A DNA stretch of 37,800 bases from Roseovarius gahaiensis. GTDB lineage: Bacteria; Pseudomonadota; Alphaproteobacteria; Rhodobacterales; Rhodobacteraceae. The notes below the pieces were generated by a model. It was not told where the DNA came from. It did no database searches and saw only the letters and a program-made list of their open reading frames with translations. Shown here piece by piece: positions 1 through 7,707 of the stretch (position 1 is its first letter; each line of letters starts with the position of its first letter). The DNA is taken from contig NZ_JAAORB010000030.1 in assembly GCF_011601345.1 (NCBI RefSeq), positions 1 through 37,800 of the forward strand, given 5' to 3'. A program made the position numbers and the translations under genes.

Positions 1-27
1 AACCCGGCCCAAAGCCATCCCGGAGCT

Positions 28-119
28 GTCCGGGAATTAGCGAAATCACTGTCCGGGATTTACCGAAACGCGTGTCCGGGAATTACTGAAATGCTTGTCC
101 GGGAATTACTGAAACCCGC
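28..119. repeat. Four tandem 23-bp repeats, probable IS end
   Basis: Four head-to-tail 23-bp units start at 28, 51, 74 and 97; each begins GTCCGGGA and contains a TTA/ACTGAAA-like core. The last unit is followed directly by CA at 119-120, after which IS110 coding sequence begins. Multiple terminal repeats with 5'-TG...CA-3' ends are typical of IS21-family elements, so this is probably one end of an IS21-like element whose body lies left of the window. The repeat is directly visible; the IS21 assignment is inference. Confidence 0.6.
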
Positions 120-120
120 A

Positions 121-216
121 AATGCTCGTGCTGCCCAGGCGGGCGCCGTGCGCGTCGATGGCGACGGCAATGTGATTGGATTTGTGCGTGTCGACGCCAA
201 TGATAACTTGATCCAT
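121..216 (-). pseudogene. IS110-family transposase, N-terminal stub
   Basis: The minus frame from 216 reads MDQVIIGVDTHKSNHIAVAI and continues DAHGARLGS. This is the N-terminal DEDD-nuclease start of IS110-family transposases, including the first catalytic Asp in GVDTHK. The match stops after about 32 codons, exactly where the 23-bp repeats begin, and the frame then closes at 106. IS110 transposases are normally about 300-400 aa, so this is a stub cut by a second insertion or rearrangement. Confidence 0.7.
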
Positions 217-412
217 GGAAGGCCCTTTCGCTGGAATGGCCCAGGCACCGATCGAAGAGGATGGCGCCGTCCGGCGTCCCGCTGCGGCCAAGTATCAAGC
301 CTGCCACCGGCGGGATGGTCGCCATGATCGCACAAAGACGGTGACATAAAGTGGGTCGTACCAGCGAAAACGACCGTTCAGGCCCAAGTATCGCGATTAC
401 GTCGGCCTCAAG

Positions 413-1198
413 CTATACTCGGCAGCTCTGGCCTCCGTCGACGGGCAAACAGACGCCAGTTATGAACTTTGCCGAATCGGATGCCAAGAAAAGAGAAGCT
501 TCGGCAATGTCCCAGGCTGTTCCCATCCGACCAAGTGGAACGGCTCGGTTGCGGGCGTCTACCATCTCGTCGCGTGACACATATTGGCCTGCGATCTGAC
601 GGTAGATCAGGGGGCTGTCGATCAGGCCCGGCATCACCGCGTTGGCACGGATGCCGTTCGGAGCATGCTCCATCGCGATGGCGGTTGTCGCATGGTTCAC
701 AGCAGCTTTGGCGGCATAATAGGCGAAATAGGGATAACCAGTATACCGTATTGCAGCCAAGGACGACACATTGACGATTACTCCGCTGCGACGCTCCACC
801 ATGCCCGGCAGTACCGCCTTGCAGGTGCGATAGACTGACCCGAGGTTCAGATCAAGCGATCGCTGGAACGTCTCTTCGTCCAGATCGACAGGCCCCCCCA
901 TGTGAGTCACCCCCACATTGTTGTGCAAGACGTCGATCTGGCCGAACTGATTGAGCACCGCGGCAATGGCATCGTTCACGGATCCGAGATCACACACATC
1001 GACCTGAACTTCGATGGCTTGCCCACCTACGCTAGTAATCGTTTCTGCGGTCTTGCGCGCAGCAGAGACGTCAATATCGAGGACGGCGACTTGAGCACCT
1101 TCTCGACCATAGGCGACAGCACATGCCTTCCCGTTACTCCACCCGTCATCATGCGATCCGCCGCCGACGACGACAGCAACCTTTCCCTGAAATCTCAT
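413..1198 (-). CDS. SDR-family NAD(P)-dependent oxidoreductase
   Basis: Classical short-chain dehydrogenase of 261 aa. It likely oxidises a hydroxyl group (or reduces a ketone) on a CoA ester or free intermediate made by the upstream enzymes. Visible signatures are an N-terminal Rossmann beta strand with a glycine-rich loop (GGGSHDDGWSNGKA, longer than the usual TGxxxGIG, a spacing also seen in some SDR subfamilies), NNVG in place of NNAG, the catalytic Ser in VSS, the YxxxK pair in YYAAK, and a C-terminal FITGVCLPVDGG segment. The ATG at 1198 overlaps the ligase stop codon as ATGA, with GGAG 8 nt upstream, so the longer frame to 1237 is not preferred. It is the last gene of the six-gene minus-strand operon. 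The substrate cannot be read from the sequence. Confidence 0.9.
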   Translation of the reverse strand: MRFQGKVAVVVGGGSHDDGWSNGKACAVAYGREGAQVAVLDIDVSAARKTAETITSVGGQAIEVQVDVCDLGSVNDAIAAVLNQFGQIDVLHNNVGVTHMGGPVDLDEETFQRSLDLNLGSVYRTCKAVLPGMVERRSGVIVNVSSLAAIRYTGYPYFAYYAAKAAVNHATTAIAMEHAPNGIRANAVMPGLIDSPLIYRQIAGQYVSRDEMVDARNRAVPLGRMGTAWDIAEASLFLASDSAKFITGVCLPVDGGQSCRV

Positions 1199-2751
1199 GT
1201 ACGGTCTCCGGTATTGGCGGGTTGGGAGGCGATCCATTCGGCGCGTACGTCCTTCCGGACGATCTTGCCGTTGGGGGATTTGGGAAGGGCCTCTCGGATC
1301 TCTATCCGGGCTGGCACCTTGTAGCCGGTCAGGCGCGACTTGAGGAACGCGCGCAGGCTCTCGCCGGACAGGTCGGCATCAGCGTCCGTTACGGCGATCG
1401 CGACACCGATCTCGCCCCATTTGTCGTCTGGAACACCGAAGACGCAGACTTCTTGAACGGCGTCATGCTCAAGCAGTTCCTCTTCAATCTCGCGTGGCGA
1501 CAAGTTCGAGCCGCCGGAAATATACATCTCGCTGGCCCGTCCCGTCAGATAGAGAAAGCCGTTGGCGTCAAGGTAACCCATGTCGCCGGTCAGAAACCAG
1601 CCGTCGCGAAAACTCTTTGCGGTCGCCTGCTCGTTGTTCCAATAGCCAGCACAGACGCCGGGCCCTATGGTACAGATTTCGCCGATTTCGCCCGATGGAA
1701 GGCTGCGGCCCTCGGGATCCTGGATGTCGATCTGCATACCCGTGCGGGCCACGCCGCAGCTGCCGGTACGGTCCGGGTCGCCGTGCAGGTCGGGATGCAG
1801 GCCGGTGATGCAGCCGGTCACTTCGCCGAGGCCGTAGTACTGCACCAACACCGGGCCAAGCGCCAGCAGAGCGCGTCGCTGATCGACGGCGAACATCGGC
1901 GCGCCGGCGTAGATCACATGACGCAGGCTGGAATGATCGCGCGATGCGACATCGGGGTGCTCGACCAGCATTTTCAGGATGGTCGGCACGGTGAACATGT
2001 TGGTCACGCCGTACCGTTCGACCAGTGCCCACGCCTCTGCGGCGTCAAAGCTGCGGCCTTCGGGAATGACGGTGGCTCCGCCCCGCGCGCTCTGGATCAG
2101 GTAATGTGTCCCTGCGCCGTGGGATAGCGGTGCGACCGCGAGAGACACATCGCGCTCGCTCAGACCGGGCATCAGATCCGCGATGTGGTTCGTTACGATA
2201 TAGGCCATCTGACCATGGGTCAGGATCGCGGCCTTGGGCTTGCTTGTCGTTCCCGAGGTCATGAAGAACCAGGCAGGGTCGCCATATTGCATTACCATCG
2301 GCCGGAGGTCGGCTCCCGTATGGCGCGCCAGGAGCGCTTCATACGGATCGTTCTGCCCCCCGGACACAAGCCGGGTCTCCAGGGTATCAGCTTCTATGCC
2401 GACGTGATCGCGGGCCTCTGCATCGCAGATCAGGCCGCGCGCGCCGGTGCTTTCGAAGATCCAAGCGAGATCCTTCGGCATCGAGCGGATGTTGGAGGGC
2501 ACCCATATAGCGCCGATGGACCAGACTGCCCACATGCTTTCCAGCAAAGGCGCGCCGTTTGGCAGATGTACGACCACCCGGTCGCCCGGTTCGATGCCCA
2601 GCTCATCGCGCAGACCCGCGGCAAGGGCCCCGACCCGCGCGCGCGTCTGCGCCCAGCTTTGGGACAGATCGCCGTGGATAATGGCCGGACGATCGGGAAA
2701 TTGCCGCGCCGCCAGGACGAGGAAGTTCGAAAGGTTCGCAACGGTTTGCAT
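1195..2751 (-). CDS. AMP-forming acyl-CoA synthetase / CoA ligase
   Basis: Class I adenylate-forming enzyme, 518 aa, the usual size for this family. It activates a carboxylic acid with ATP to an acyl-AMP and then to the CoA thioester. Motifs in order: phosphate-binding loop TSGTTSKPK at about residues 165-173, YYGLGEVTG (the A5 region), the ADP/hinge region with LTGDMGYLD and GRASEMYISGG, and the C-terminal catalytic lysine in PKSPNGKIVRKDV. The reading frame runs far upstream, but the ATG at 2751 begins a typical N-terminus (LVLAARQFPDRPAI), lies 2 nt after the thiolase stop (TGACTATG) and has AGGA about 10 nt upstream. It overlaps the SDR start by ATGA. Acyl specificity is unknown; the lack of acyl-CoA dehydrogenase and hydratase genes nearby hints at an already oxygenated acid. 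Confidence 0.93.
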   Translation of the reverse strand: MQTVANLSNFLVLAARQFPDRPAIIHGDLSQSWAQTRARVGALAAGLRDELGIEPGDRVVVHLPNGAPLLESMWAVWSIGAIWVPSNIRSMPKDLAWIFESTGARGLICDAEARDHVGIEADTLETRLVSGGQNDPYEALLARHTGADLRPMVMQYGDPAWFFMTSGTTSKPKAAILTHGQMAYIVTNHIADLMPGLSERDVSLAVAPLSHGAGTHYLIQSARGGATVIPEGRSFDAAEAWALVERYGVTNMFTVPTILKMLVEHPDVASRDHSSLRHVIYAGAPMFAVDQRRALLALGPVLVQYYGLGEVTGCITGLHPDLHGDPDRTGSCGVARTGMQIDIQDPEGRSLPSGEIGEICTIGPGVCAGYWNNEQATAKSFRDGWFLTGDMGYLDANGFLYLTGRASEMYISGGSNLSPREIEEELLEHDAVQEVCVFGVPDDKWGEIGVAIAVTDADADLSGESLRAFLKSRLTGYKVPARIEIREALPKSPNGKIVRKDVRAEWIASQPANTGDRT

Positions 2752-2753
2752 AG

Positions 2754-3926
2754 TCAGCTTGTCCTGCGCATGAGGGAGACATAGCTGGTGACGGCCGCAC
2801 CGCCCATGTTGAAGACGCCCGCGGTGGCGGCCCGCGGAATCTGCATATCCCCGGCTTCTTCCATGAGCTGCATGGCCGCCATGACATGCTGCGAGATGCC
2901 GGTGGCTCCGATGGGGTGGCCGCGCGACTTGAGACCTCCAGAGGGGTTCACCGGAAGCTTGCCGTCCTTGCGGGTCCAGCCTTCGGCGGCGGCCTTCCAG
3001 CCCTCGCCGCGCTTGGTCAAGCCCATGGCTTCGTATTCGATCATCTCGGCGACGGTGAAGCAGTCGTGTGTCTCGACCAAGTCGAGATCCTGAAGCGACA
3101 GACCCGAGCGCTCGAATGCCTGTGCCCAGGCCCGGCGCGGGCCTTCGAACGCTGTCGGGTCGCGACGCGACAGCGGGAAGATGTCGTTGGAGTGGCTGCG
3201 GGCCAGGAACTGGATGCCGCGGGGGGCCCCGCGTGCCATCTCCTCGCTCATCACGACGATGGCGGCAGCCCCATCGGACACCAAAGAGCAATCGGTGCGG
3301 CGCAGCGGCCCCGCAACGCGGGGGTTCTTCTCCGAGATGGTGTTGCATAAATCCACGCCCAGATCCTTGCGCATGTGGCCATAGGGATTGTGGACGCCGT
3401 TCTCATGGTTCTTGGCGGCGATCATCGCAAGCTCGCGGCTACGGTCGCCATTGGCCTGGAAATAGGACCCCGCGATCCGCCCGAAGACCCCGGCGAACCC
3501 GCCTTCGATATCGCCTTCCTCGGGCCGGTAGGAGCCTGCAAGAAGGATGTCACCAACCTTGGACGTGTCGACACCCGTCATCTTTTCTGCCCCGATGGCC
3601 AGCGCCACATGCCCGCGCCCGGATTCCACGAAGTCGAGCGCGGCATGAAGCGCCGCGCTGCCTGTGGCGCAAGCGTTTTCCACGTGGACCGCGGGAGTCT
3701 CTTCCAACCCCGGAATGGCGAGCCCGACTAGCCCGGCCTCGAATCCCTGTTTGGAGAAGCCATTATTGGACACGCCGAGTGCCACGAATTCGACTTCAGC
3801 TGCCGTGATCCCGGAATGCTCCAATGCAGCCGTCCCGACTTCGGCGATCAGGGACTCAACGTCTGGTGCGTCACTCTTGCCAAACCGGGAGTGGGCCCAG
3901 CCAGTCATTATTGCGGAATGTATCAA
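2754..3926 (-). CDS. SCP2-type thiolase-fold acetyl-CoA C-acyltransferase
   Basis: Thiolase-superfamily protein, 390 aa, of the SCP-x/SCP2-like branch. The nucleophile is C86 in VENACATGSAAL; H287 in ETHDCFT and the GHPIGATG motif (336-343) are the expected active-site histidine regions. The C-terminal CxG cysteine of classical thiolases is missing: NMGG at about 373-376 stands there, as in many SCP2-like members. It would cleave a 3-ketoacyl-CoA with CoA, or carry out a related Claisen-type step. The start is TTG at 3926: AGGAG lies 8 nt upstream and the N-terminus IHSAIMTGWAHSRFGK fits the family; an in-frame ATG at 3908 would remove the first beta strand. It sits 36 bp after dctM and 2 nt before the ligase. 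Confidence 0.9.
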   Translation of the reverse strand: MIHSAIMTGWAHSRFGKSDAPDVESLIAEVGTAALEHSGITAAEVEFVALGVSNNGFSKQGFEAGLVGLAIPGLEETPAVHVENACATGSAALHAALDFVESGRGHVALAIGAEKMTGVDTSKVGDILLAGSYRPEEGDIEGGFAGVFGRIAGSYFQANGDRSRELAMIAAKNHENGVHNPYGHMRKDLGVDLCNTISEKNPRVAGPLRRTDCSLVSDGAAAIVVMSEEMARGAPRGIQFLARSHSNDIFPLSRRDPTAFEGPRRAWAQAFERSGLSLQDLDLVETHDCFTVAEMIEYEAMGLTKRGEGWKAAAEGWTRKDGKLPVNPSGGLKSRGHPIGATGISQHVMAAMQLMEEAGDMQIPRAATAGVFNMGGAAVTSYVSLMRRTS

Positions 3927-3962
3927 GATGAAGTCTCCTGCTTAGGATAGGGTGAAGGGATG

Positions 3963-5246
3963 TCAGCTGCCGTAGAACAGCGACGGAATGATGAGCGTCA
4001 GCGATGGGAATAGCGACAGCGCGACTAGCAACAGCACGCCCACGCCAAGGAATGGAATGACATCGGGCAAGCTCTTCTCCAGGGGCACATTGCCGATCTT
4101 GCACGCTACATTGAGGCACAGACCGATCGGCGGCGTGATAAGGCCAAGGCACAGGTTGACAACCACGATGACGCCGAACTGCGTCTCGTCGATCCCCAGT
4201 GCCATGGCTGCAGGGTGCAGGATCGGGACGAGCATGACCATGGCGGCGTTGGCCTCCATGAAGGTGCCGACGATCAGCAGCAGCAGGTTCACGAGCAGGA
4301 GGAAGAGCAGCGGGTTTGCCCCGATCGTCGATATGGCATCCACCGCCATGCGCGGAATCTGTGCATAGGCCAGAATCCACGCGAAGAGCTGTGCTGCGCC
4401 CACGATGATCATGATGGCCGCCGTGGTCTCGGCGGTCTCCCGCATGGCGGCGAGGATACCCGCGACGGTCAGTTCGCGATAGACCACTGTTCCAACGAAC
4501 AGCGCGTAGAGGGCAGCGACGGCCGAGGCCTCGGTAATCGTGAAGATGCCACCGAAGATGCCGATTAAGATCAGCACTGGCATCATGAGTGCTGGAGCAG
4601 CGGAAAAGCCTGCGCGCAGCATTTCCCGAAACGAGCTGACCTGATGGACGGGAAAATTGCGGCGCCGAGCGAGGATGGCGGTCAGGATCAGCGCGGCAAG
4701 CGTGTAGAGTATGCCCGGACCAATCCCGGCAATGAAGAGGCGCGTGATCGACTGTTCGGTGATCACTCCATAGACGATGAAAGCGATGGAGGGCGGAATG
4801 ATCGGAGCCACGACCGAGGAGGCCGCCGTGACCGCGGCGCTGAAACTGCCCGAATAGCCAAGCCGCTTCATTTCGGGGATAAAGATCCGGCCCAGCATGC
4901 TGGTATCGGCCACAGCAGAGCCAGAGATACCGCCGAAGAAAGTGGAGGCCGTGATGTTGCTCATAGCCAGTCCACCAGGATGACGGCCGACCAGTGCGTT
5001 GGCAAAGTCGATCAGCCGCCGGGTCATGCCGCTGGCGGACATCAGCGACCCGGCAAGTAGGAAGAACGGGATGGCCAATAGGCTGAAGCTGTTCATCCCC
5101 GCATAGACACGCTGCGCGACGATTACCGGGTTGATACCGCCATCTATCCAGATGACCATCAAGCCGGCGAGGATGATCGCGAAGCCCAACGGCATGGCGA
5201 TCGCCACTAGCGCGGTAATGAATACGCCCAGAAAAATGGTGTTCAT
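3963..5246 (-). CDS. dctM: TRAP transporter large permease (DctM)
   Basis: Large integral-membrane subunit of a tripartite ATP-independent periplasmic transporter, 427 aa, with many hydrophobic helices. It contains the DctM-family signature around SNITASTFFGGISGSAVADT and SSVVAPIIPPSIAFIVYG and the late motif LGLITPPIGLCLNVA. It forms the sodium-coupled transport channel together with DctQ. The ATG at 5246 overlaps the dctQ stop as ATGA and has GGAG 9 nt upstream. Co-transcription with the thiolase, ligase and SDR suggests that the imported acid is the substrate of those enzymes. Confidence 0.95.
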   Translation of the reverse strand: MNTIFLGVFITALVAIAMPLGFAIILAGLMVIWIDGGINPVIVAQRVYAGMNSFSLLAIPFFLLAGSLMSASGMTRRLIDFANALVGRHPGGLAMSNITASTFFGGISGSAVADTSMLGRIFIPEMKRLGYSGSFSAAVTAASSVVAPIIPPSIAFIVYGVITEQSITRLFIAGIGPGILYTLAALILTAILARRRNFPVHQVSSFREMLRAGFSAAPALMMPVLILIGIFGGIFTITEASAVAALYALFVGTVVYRELTVAGILAAMRETAETTAAIMIIVGAAQLFAWILAYAQIPRMAVDAISTIGANPLLFLLLVNLLLLIVGTFMEANAAMVMLVPILHPAAMALGIDETQFGVIVVVNLCLGLITPPIGLCLNVACKIGNVPLEKSLPDVIPFLGVGVLLLVALSLFPSLTLIIPSLFYGS

Positions 5247-5719
5247 GGCGCACGCTCCGATTTGACGTCGCGCTCTGCGCATTCCAGCCGGCGCAGTGCC
5301 AGCATCACTGCGATCAAGACTGCTCCGACGGGTATGGCGAGATAGGGGTAGAACATGGGGATCTCCAACGCGGGCGATGTGCGACGTCCGCCGACCAGCA
5401 CAAGCCCGTAGCCGTAATAGGCAAGCCCGCCCGCCATCACGAGCATCAGCGCGTCGCGCAACGCAAGAAGCGCACGGGCTAGGGTCGGCGGGCAGGCGTC
5501 GATCACTGCAGTTACTGCGATGTGGTCGTCACGCCGCACCAGTGCGGCGCTGCCCAGCATCGTGACCCAGGCCATGCACATCCGGGCGACCTCTTCAGTC
5601 CAGGACGGGGTGCTGCTGAACACGTAACGGCCCACGATCTGGATCATGATCGCCGTGACCATGACGGTCAGGACCCCGATAAGGACCCGCTCGACAACAG
5701 AGGCAAGCTTGCCAAACAC
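5243..5719 (-). CDS. dctQ: TRAP transporter small permease (DctQ)
   Basis: Small membrane subunit of 158 aa with four hydrophobic segments. It has the family pattern GRYVFSSTPSWTEEVARMCMAWVTMLGSA followed by VRRDDHIAVTAV, which corresponds to the conserved W-x-E-E-x-A-R and H-I regions of DctQ proteins. It begins with GTG at 5719, with an AAGGG ribosome-binding site just upstream in the 12-bp gap after dctP, and its stop overlaps the dctM start (ATGA). Confidence 0.93.
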   Translation of the reverse strand: MFGKLASVVERVLIGVLTVMVTAIMIQIVGRYVFSSTPSWTEEVARMCMAWVTMLGSAALVRRDDHIAVTAVIDACPPTLARALLALRDALMLVMAGGLAYYGYGLVLVGGRRTSPALEIPMFYPYLAIPVGAVLIAVMLALRRLECAERDVKSERAP

Positions 5720-5731
5720 GACCAGATGCCC

Positions 5732-6706
5732 TTAATCGACGTTCTGGATACGCTCAACCCATTCGGCGAGGTCTGGGAAGTCCTCCTTGATCGGAGCGAC
5801 GCGGTCACGGAACGCCGTCAGATTTGGCGACGCAATGATCATGCCGCGGTCTTGAAGGGCCGCTCTGAGCTCATTTTCCTTCTCGATCAGCTGCTCGGTG
5901 CCCCAGGACATCGCCTCTTCGGCGGCAGTCTGCAGAACCTCTTGCAGCTCAGGGTCGTAGCCCTCGAACGTGCTGGCGTCGAAGATGAAGGTCATTGCGC
6001 CGAGGACGTGATTGGTCTCGGTCACGTGGCTCTGGACCTCGTCCATCCGAAAACTGTCGACGATTTCGTATGGATTTTCCTGCCCGTCGATGACGCCTTG
6101 CTGAAGCGATGTGAATACTTCCGAGAAGGGCATTGGCGTTGGGCTGGCACCCAGCAGCTCCCAAGTGCGCGTATACATCTTTAGGGGCGGCACGCGCAGC
6201 TTCACTCCGGCAAGATCCTCGACGCTTTCGATCGGGGCATTTGTGGTCAGGATGCGCGCTCCACGATAACCTGCACCGGCGATCTTGAACCCGGTTGCCT
6301 CGGCTATGTCGTCGTAAAGCTCCTGCCCGAGCTCTCCCTGGTATACCGTGCGAAAGTGGTCAAGATCCCGGATCAGATAGGGATAGGCCTCAATCCCGGC
6401 CAGAGCACCGTAGCCGTCCAGTGTGCCGACGGATTGAAGTACCACGTCGTTGGTGCCGAATGTCAGCGCCTCGATCTGCTCGACCCAGCTTCCGGTCGAT
6501 CCGCTATCGGCGACGTTAAATGTTACCTTGCCATCGGTCGCCTCGGCCACGTTGTCCACGAAGCGCATTGAGGTTTCGTACCAGACATTGCCCGGTGAAT
6601 AGTCGTGCGCCATTTGCAAAGTCTGCTCTTCAATCTCAGCCGTGGCGGGCACCGTCATCGCCAGCAATGCAGCAACGGCCATATTTTTCGAACGCAGTAG
6701 TCCCAT
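5732..6706 (-). CDS. dctP: TRAP transporter substrate-binding protein (DctP)
   Basis: Periplasmic solute-binding protein of 324 aa. A signal peptide covers about residues 1-23, with likely cleavage after ATA. Family landmarks are GYRGARILTTNAPIESVEDLAGVKLRVPP, in which R171 is the conserved arginine that normally binds the substrate carboxylate, and GVIDGQENPYEIV. The substrate is therefore probably an organic acid, which matches the acid-activating ligase downstream. It is the first gene of the operon, with a strong GGAGGAG ribosome-binding site just before the ATG at 6706. It faces iclR across a 184-bp promoter region. Confidence 0.95.
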   Translation of the reverse strand: MGLLRSKNMAVAALLAMTVPATAEIEEQTLQMAHDYSPGNVWYETSMRFVDNVAEATDGKVTFNVADSGSTGSWVEQIEALTFGTNDVVLQSVGTLDGYGALAGIEAYPYLIRDLDHFRTVYQGELGQELYDDIAEATGFKIAGAGYRGARILTTNAPIESVEDLAGVKLRVPPLKMYTRTWELLGASPTPMPFSEVFTSLQQGVIDGQENPYEIVDSFRMDEVQSHVTETNHVLGAMTFIFDASTFEGYDPELQEVLQTAAEEAMSWGTEQLIEKENELRAALQDRGMIIASPNLTAFRDRVAPIKEDFPDLAEWVERIQNVD

Positions 6707-6783
6707 CGAAATCTCCTCCCTTTAACGCGCTTCGCACGTGTATTCTCGATCCTCGGCAAGGCTCCTCCACGCCGGACCCTCTT

Positions 6784-6800
6784 TGTCTGTAATATGGACA
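6784..6800. promoter_or_regulatory. Putative IclR operator, dctP-proximal copy
   Basis: TGTCTGTAATATGGACA is an imperfect palindrome whose reverse complement matches the site at 6868-6884 at 13 of 17 positions. It lies about 80 bp upstream of the dctP start in AT-rich DNA, where the divergent promoters should be. The match is seen in the sequence; binding by the neighbouring IclR protein is inference. Confidence 0.5.
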
Positions 6801-6867
6801 CCTACAATCTGTCAAATCTATACTTAAAAAGATTTTGCTTTATATTGAATCTAATTCTGTCTCTATT

Positions 6868-6884
6868 TGTCCATATTATGGAGG
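6868..6884. promoter_or_regulatory. Putative IclR operator, iclR-proximal copy
   Basis: TGTCCATATTATGGAGG contains a perfect 6+1+6 palindrome (TCCATA-T-TATGGA, 6870-6882). It shares the core TGTCCATATTA with the inverted copy at 6784-6800. Its end overlaps the iclR ribosome-binding site GGAGG at 6880-6884, so binding here would also block iclR expression (autoregulation). Function is inferred from position and symmetry. Confidence 0.55.
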
Positions 6885-6890
6885 TCGCCG

Positions 6891-7694
6891 ATGACGTTAA
6901 CCGGAAGCCAAAGTGTGGATCGCGCCTTCGACTTGCTTCATATCGTGGGCGGCTGCGGCGATGACGGAGCCAGCCTGCAGGCCTTAGTCGAGCGCAGCGA
7001 ACTGACGCGCCCAACTGTCTATCGCCTGATCAGTGCGCTCATCCGCGCCAGCCTAGTCGAGCGCGACGCCGTGACCGACCGCTTCCATCTGGGCGAAGGC
7101 GCAAGCGCGCTCGGCCTTATCGCCGAATCGCGACACGGCGTTCACACCTTGGCCCGCGACAGCACACTGCGACTGGCAGCAGATAGCGAGGACACCGCCT
7201 TCTTTGGTGCGCGCAGAGGGTCTTGGAGCCTCTGTTTGCTACGCGAAGAAGGCCGTTTTCCGATCCGGTCCCACATATTGGCCGCTGGTCAAAGGTATCC
7301 TCTTGGCGTCGGTGCTCACGGAATCGCACTGTTGGCTGCGCTCGAGGATTGGGAGGTGGATATCGTTCTGTCCGAAACCGAAGCGGCGCATGCCAAACAC
7401 TATCCCGCTTTAACCCGTCCTCTGCTTCGCGACCTCATCGAAGAGACACGCGCAGTGGGATGGGCACTGAATCGTGGCCTGATCCACGAAAATGCCTGGG
7501 CCATGGGCCGCGTTGTGACAGACAACGAAAACCGGGTCGTCGGCGCACTGTCCATTGGCGCGATGAAGGATCGCTTTTCTCATAGCCGACAGAGCGAGCT
7601 AGCAGAGTTGCTCTCGCGCGAAGCCGAGCGAATTTCGGCCCAGTTACAAATTCGCAAGGACCGAACCCATTCGCCGCGCAATGAAAAATCATAA
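6891..7694 (+). CDS. IclR-family transcriptional regulator
   Basis: Regulator of 267 aa. The N-terminal winged helix-turn-helix (about residues 8-65, with ALVERSELTRPTVYRLISAL as the recognition part) precedes a C-terminal IclR effector-binding domain (about 85-255; note LGVGAHGIALLA and the late segment NENRVVGALSIGA). The ATG at 6891 follows GGAGG by 6 nt; the frame is open further upstream, but the earlier start lies inside the putative operator. It is divergent from the TRAP/thiolase/ligase/SDR operon and just upstream of the PPC protein, so it most likely controls both in response to the transported acid or its CoA derivative. Confidence 0.93.
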   Translation: MTLTGSQSVDRAFDLLHIVGGCGDDGASLQALVERSELTRPTVYRLISALIRASLVERDAVTDRFHLGEGASALGLIAESRHGVHTLARDSTLRLAADSEDTAFFGARRGSWSLCLLREEGRFPIRSHILAAGQRYPLGVGAHGIALLAALEDWEVDIVLSETEAAHAKHYPALTRPLLRDLIEETRAVGWALNRGLIHENAWAMGRVVTDNENRVVGALSIGAMKDRFSHSRQSELAELLSREAERISAQLQIRKDRTHSPRNEKS

Positions 7695-7707
7695 TCAGGA
7701 GGCTTCA

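Noticed and set aside
1123..2127. 334-codon plus-strand frame
   Set aside because: Antisense of the acyl-CoA ligase.
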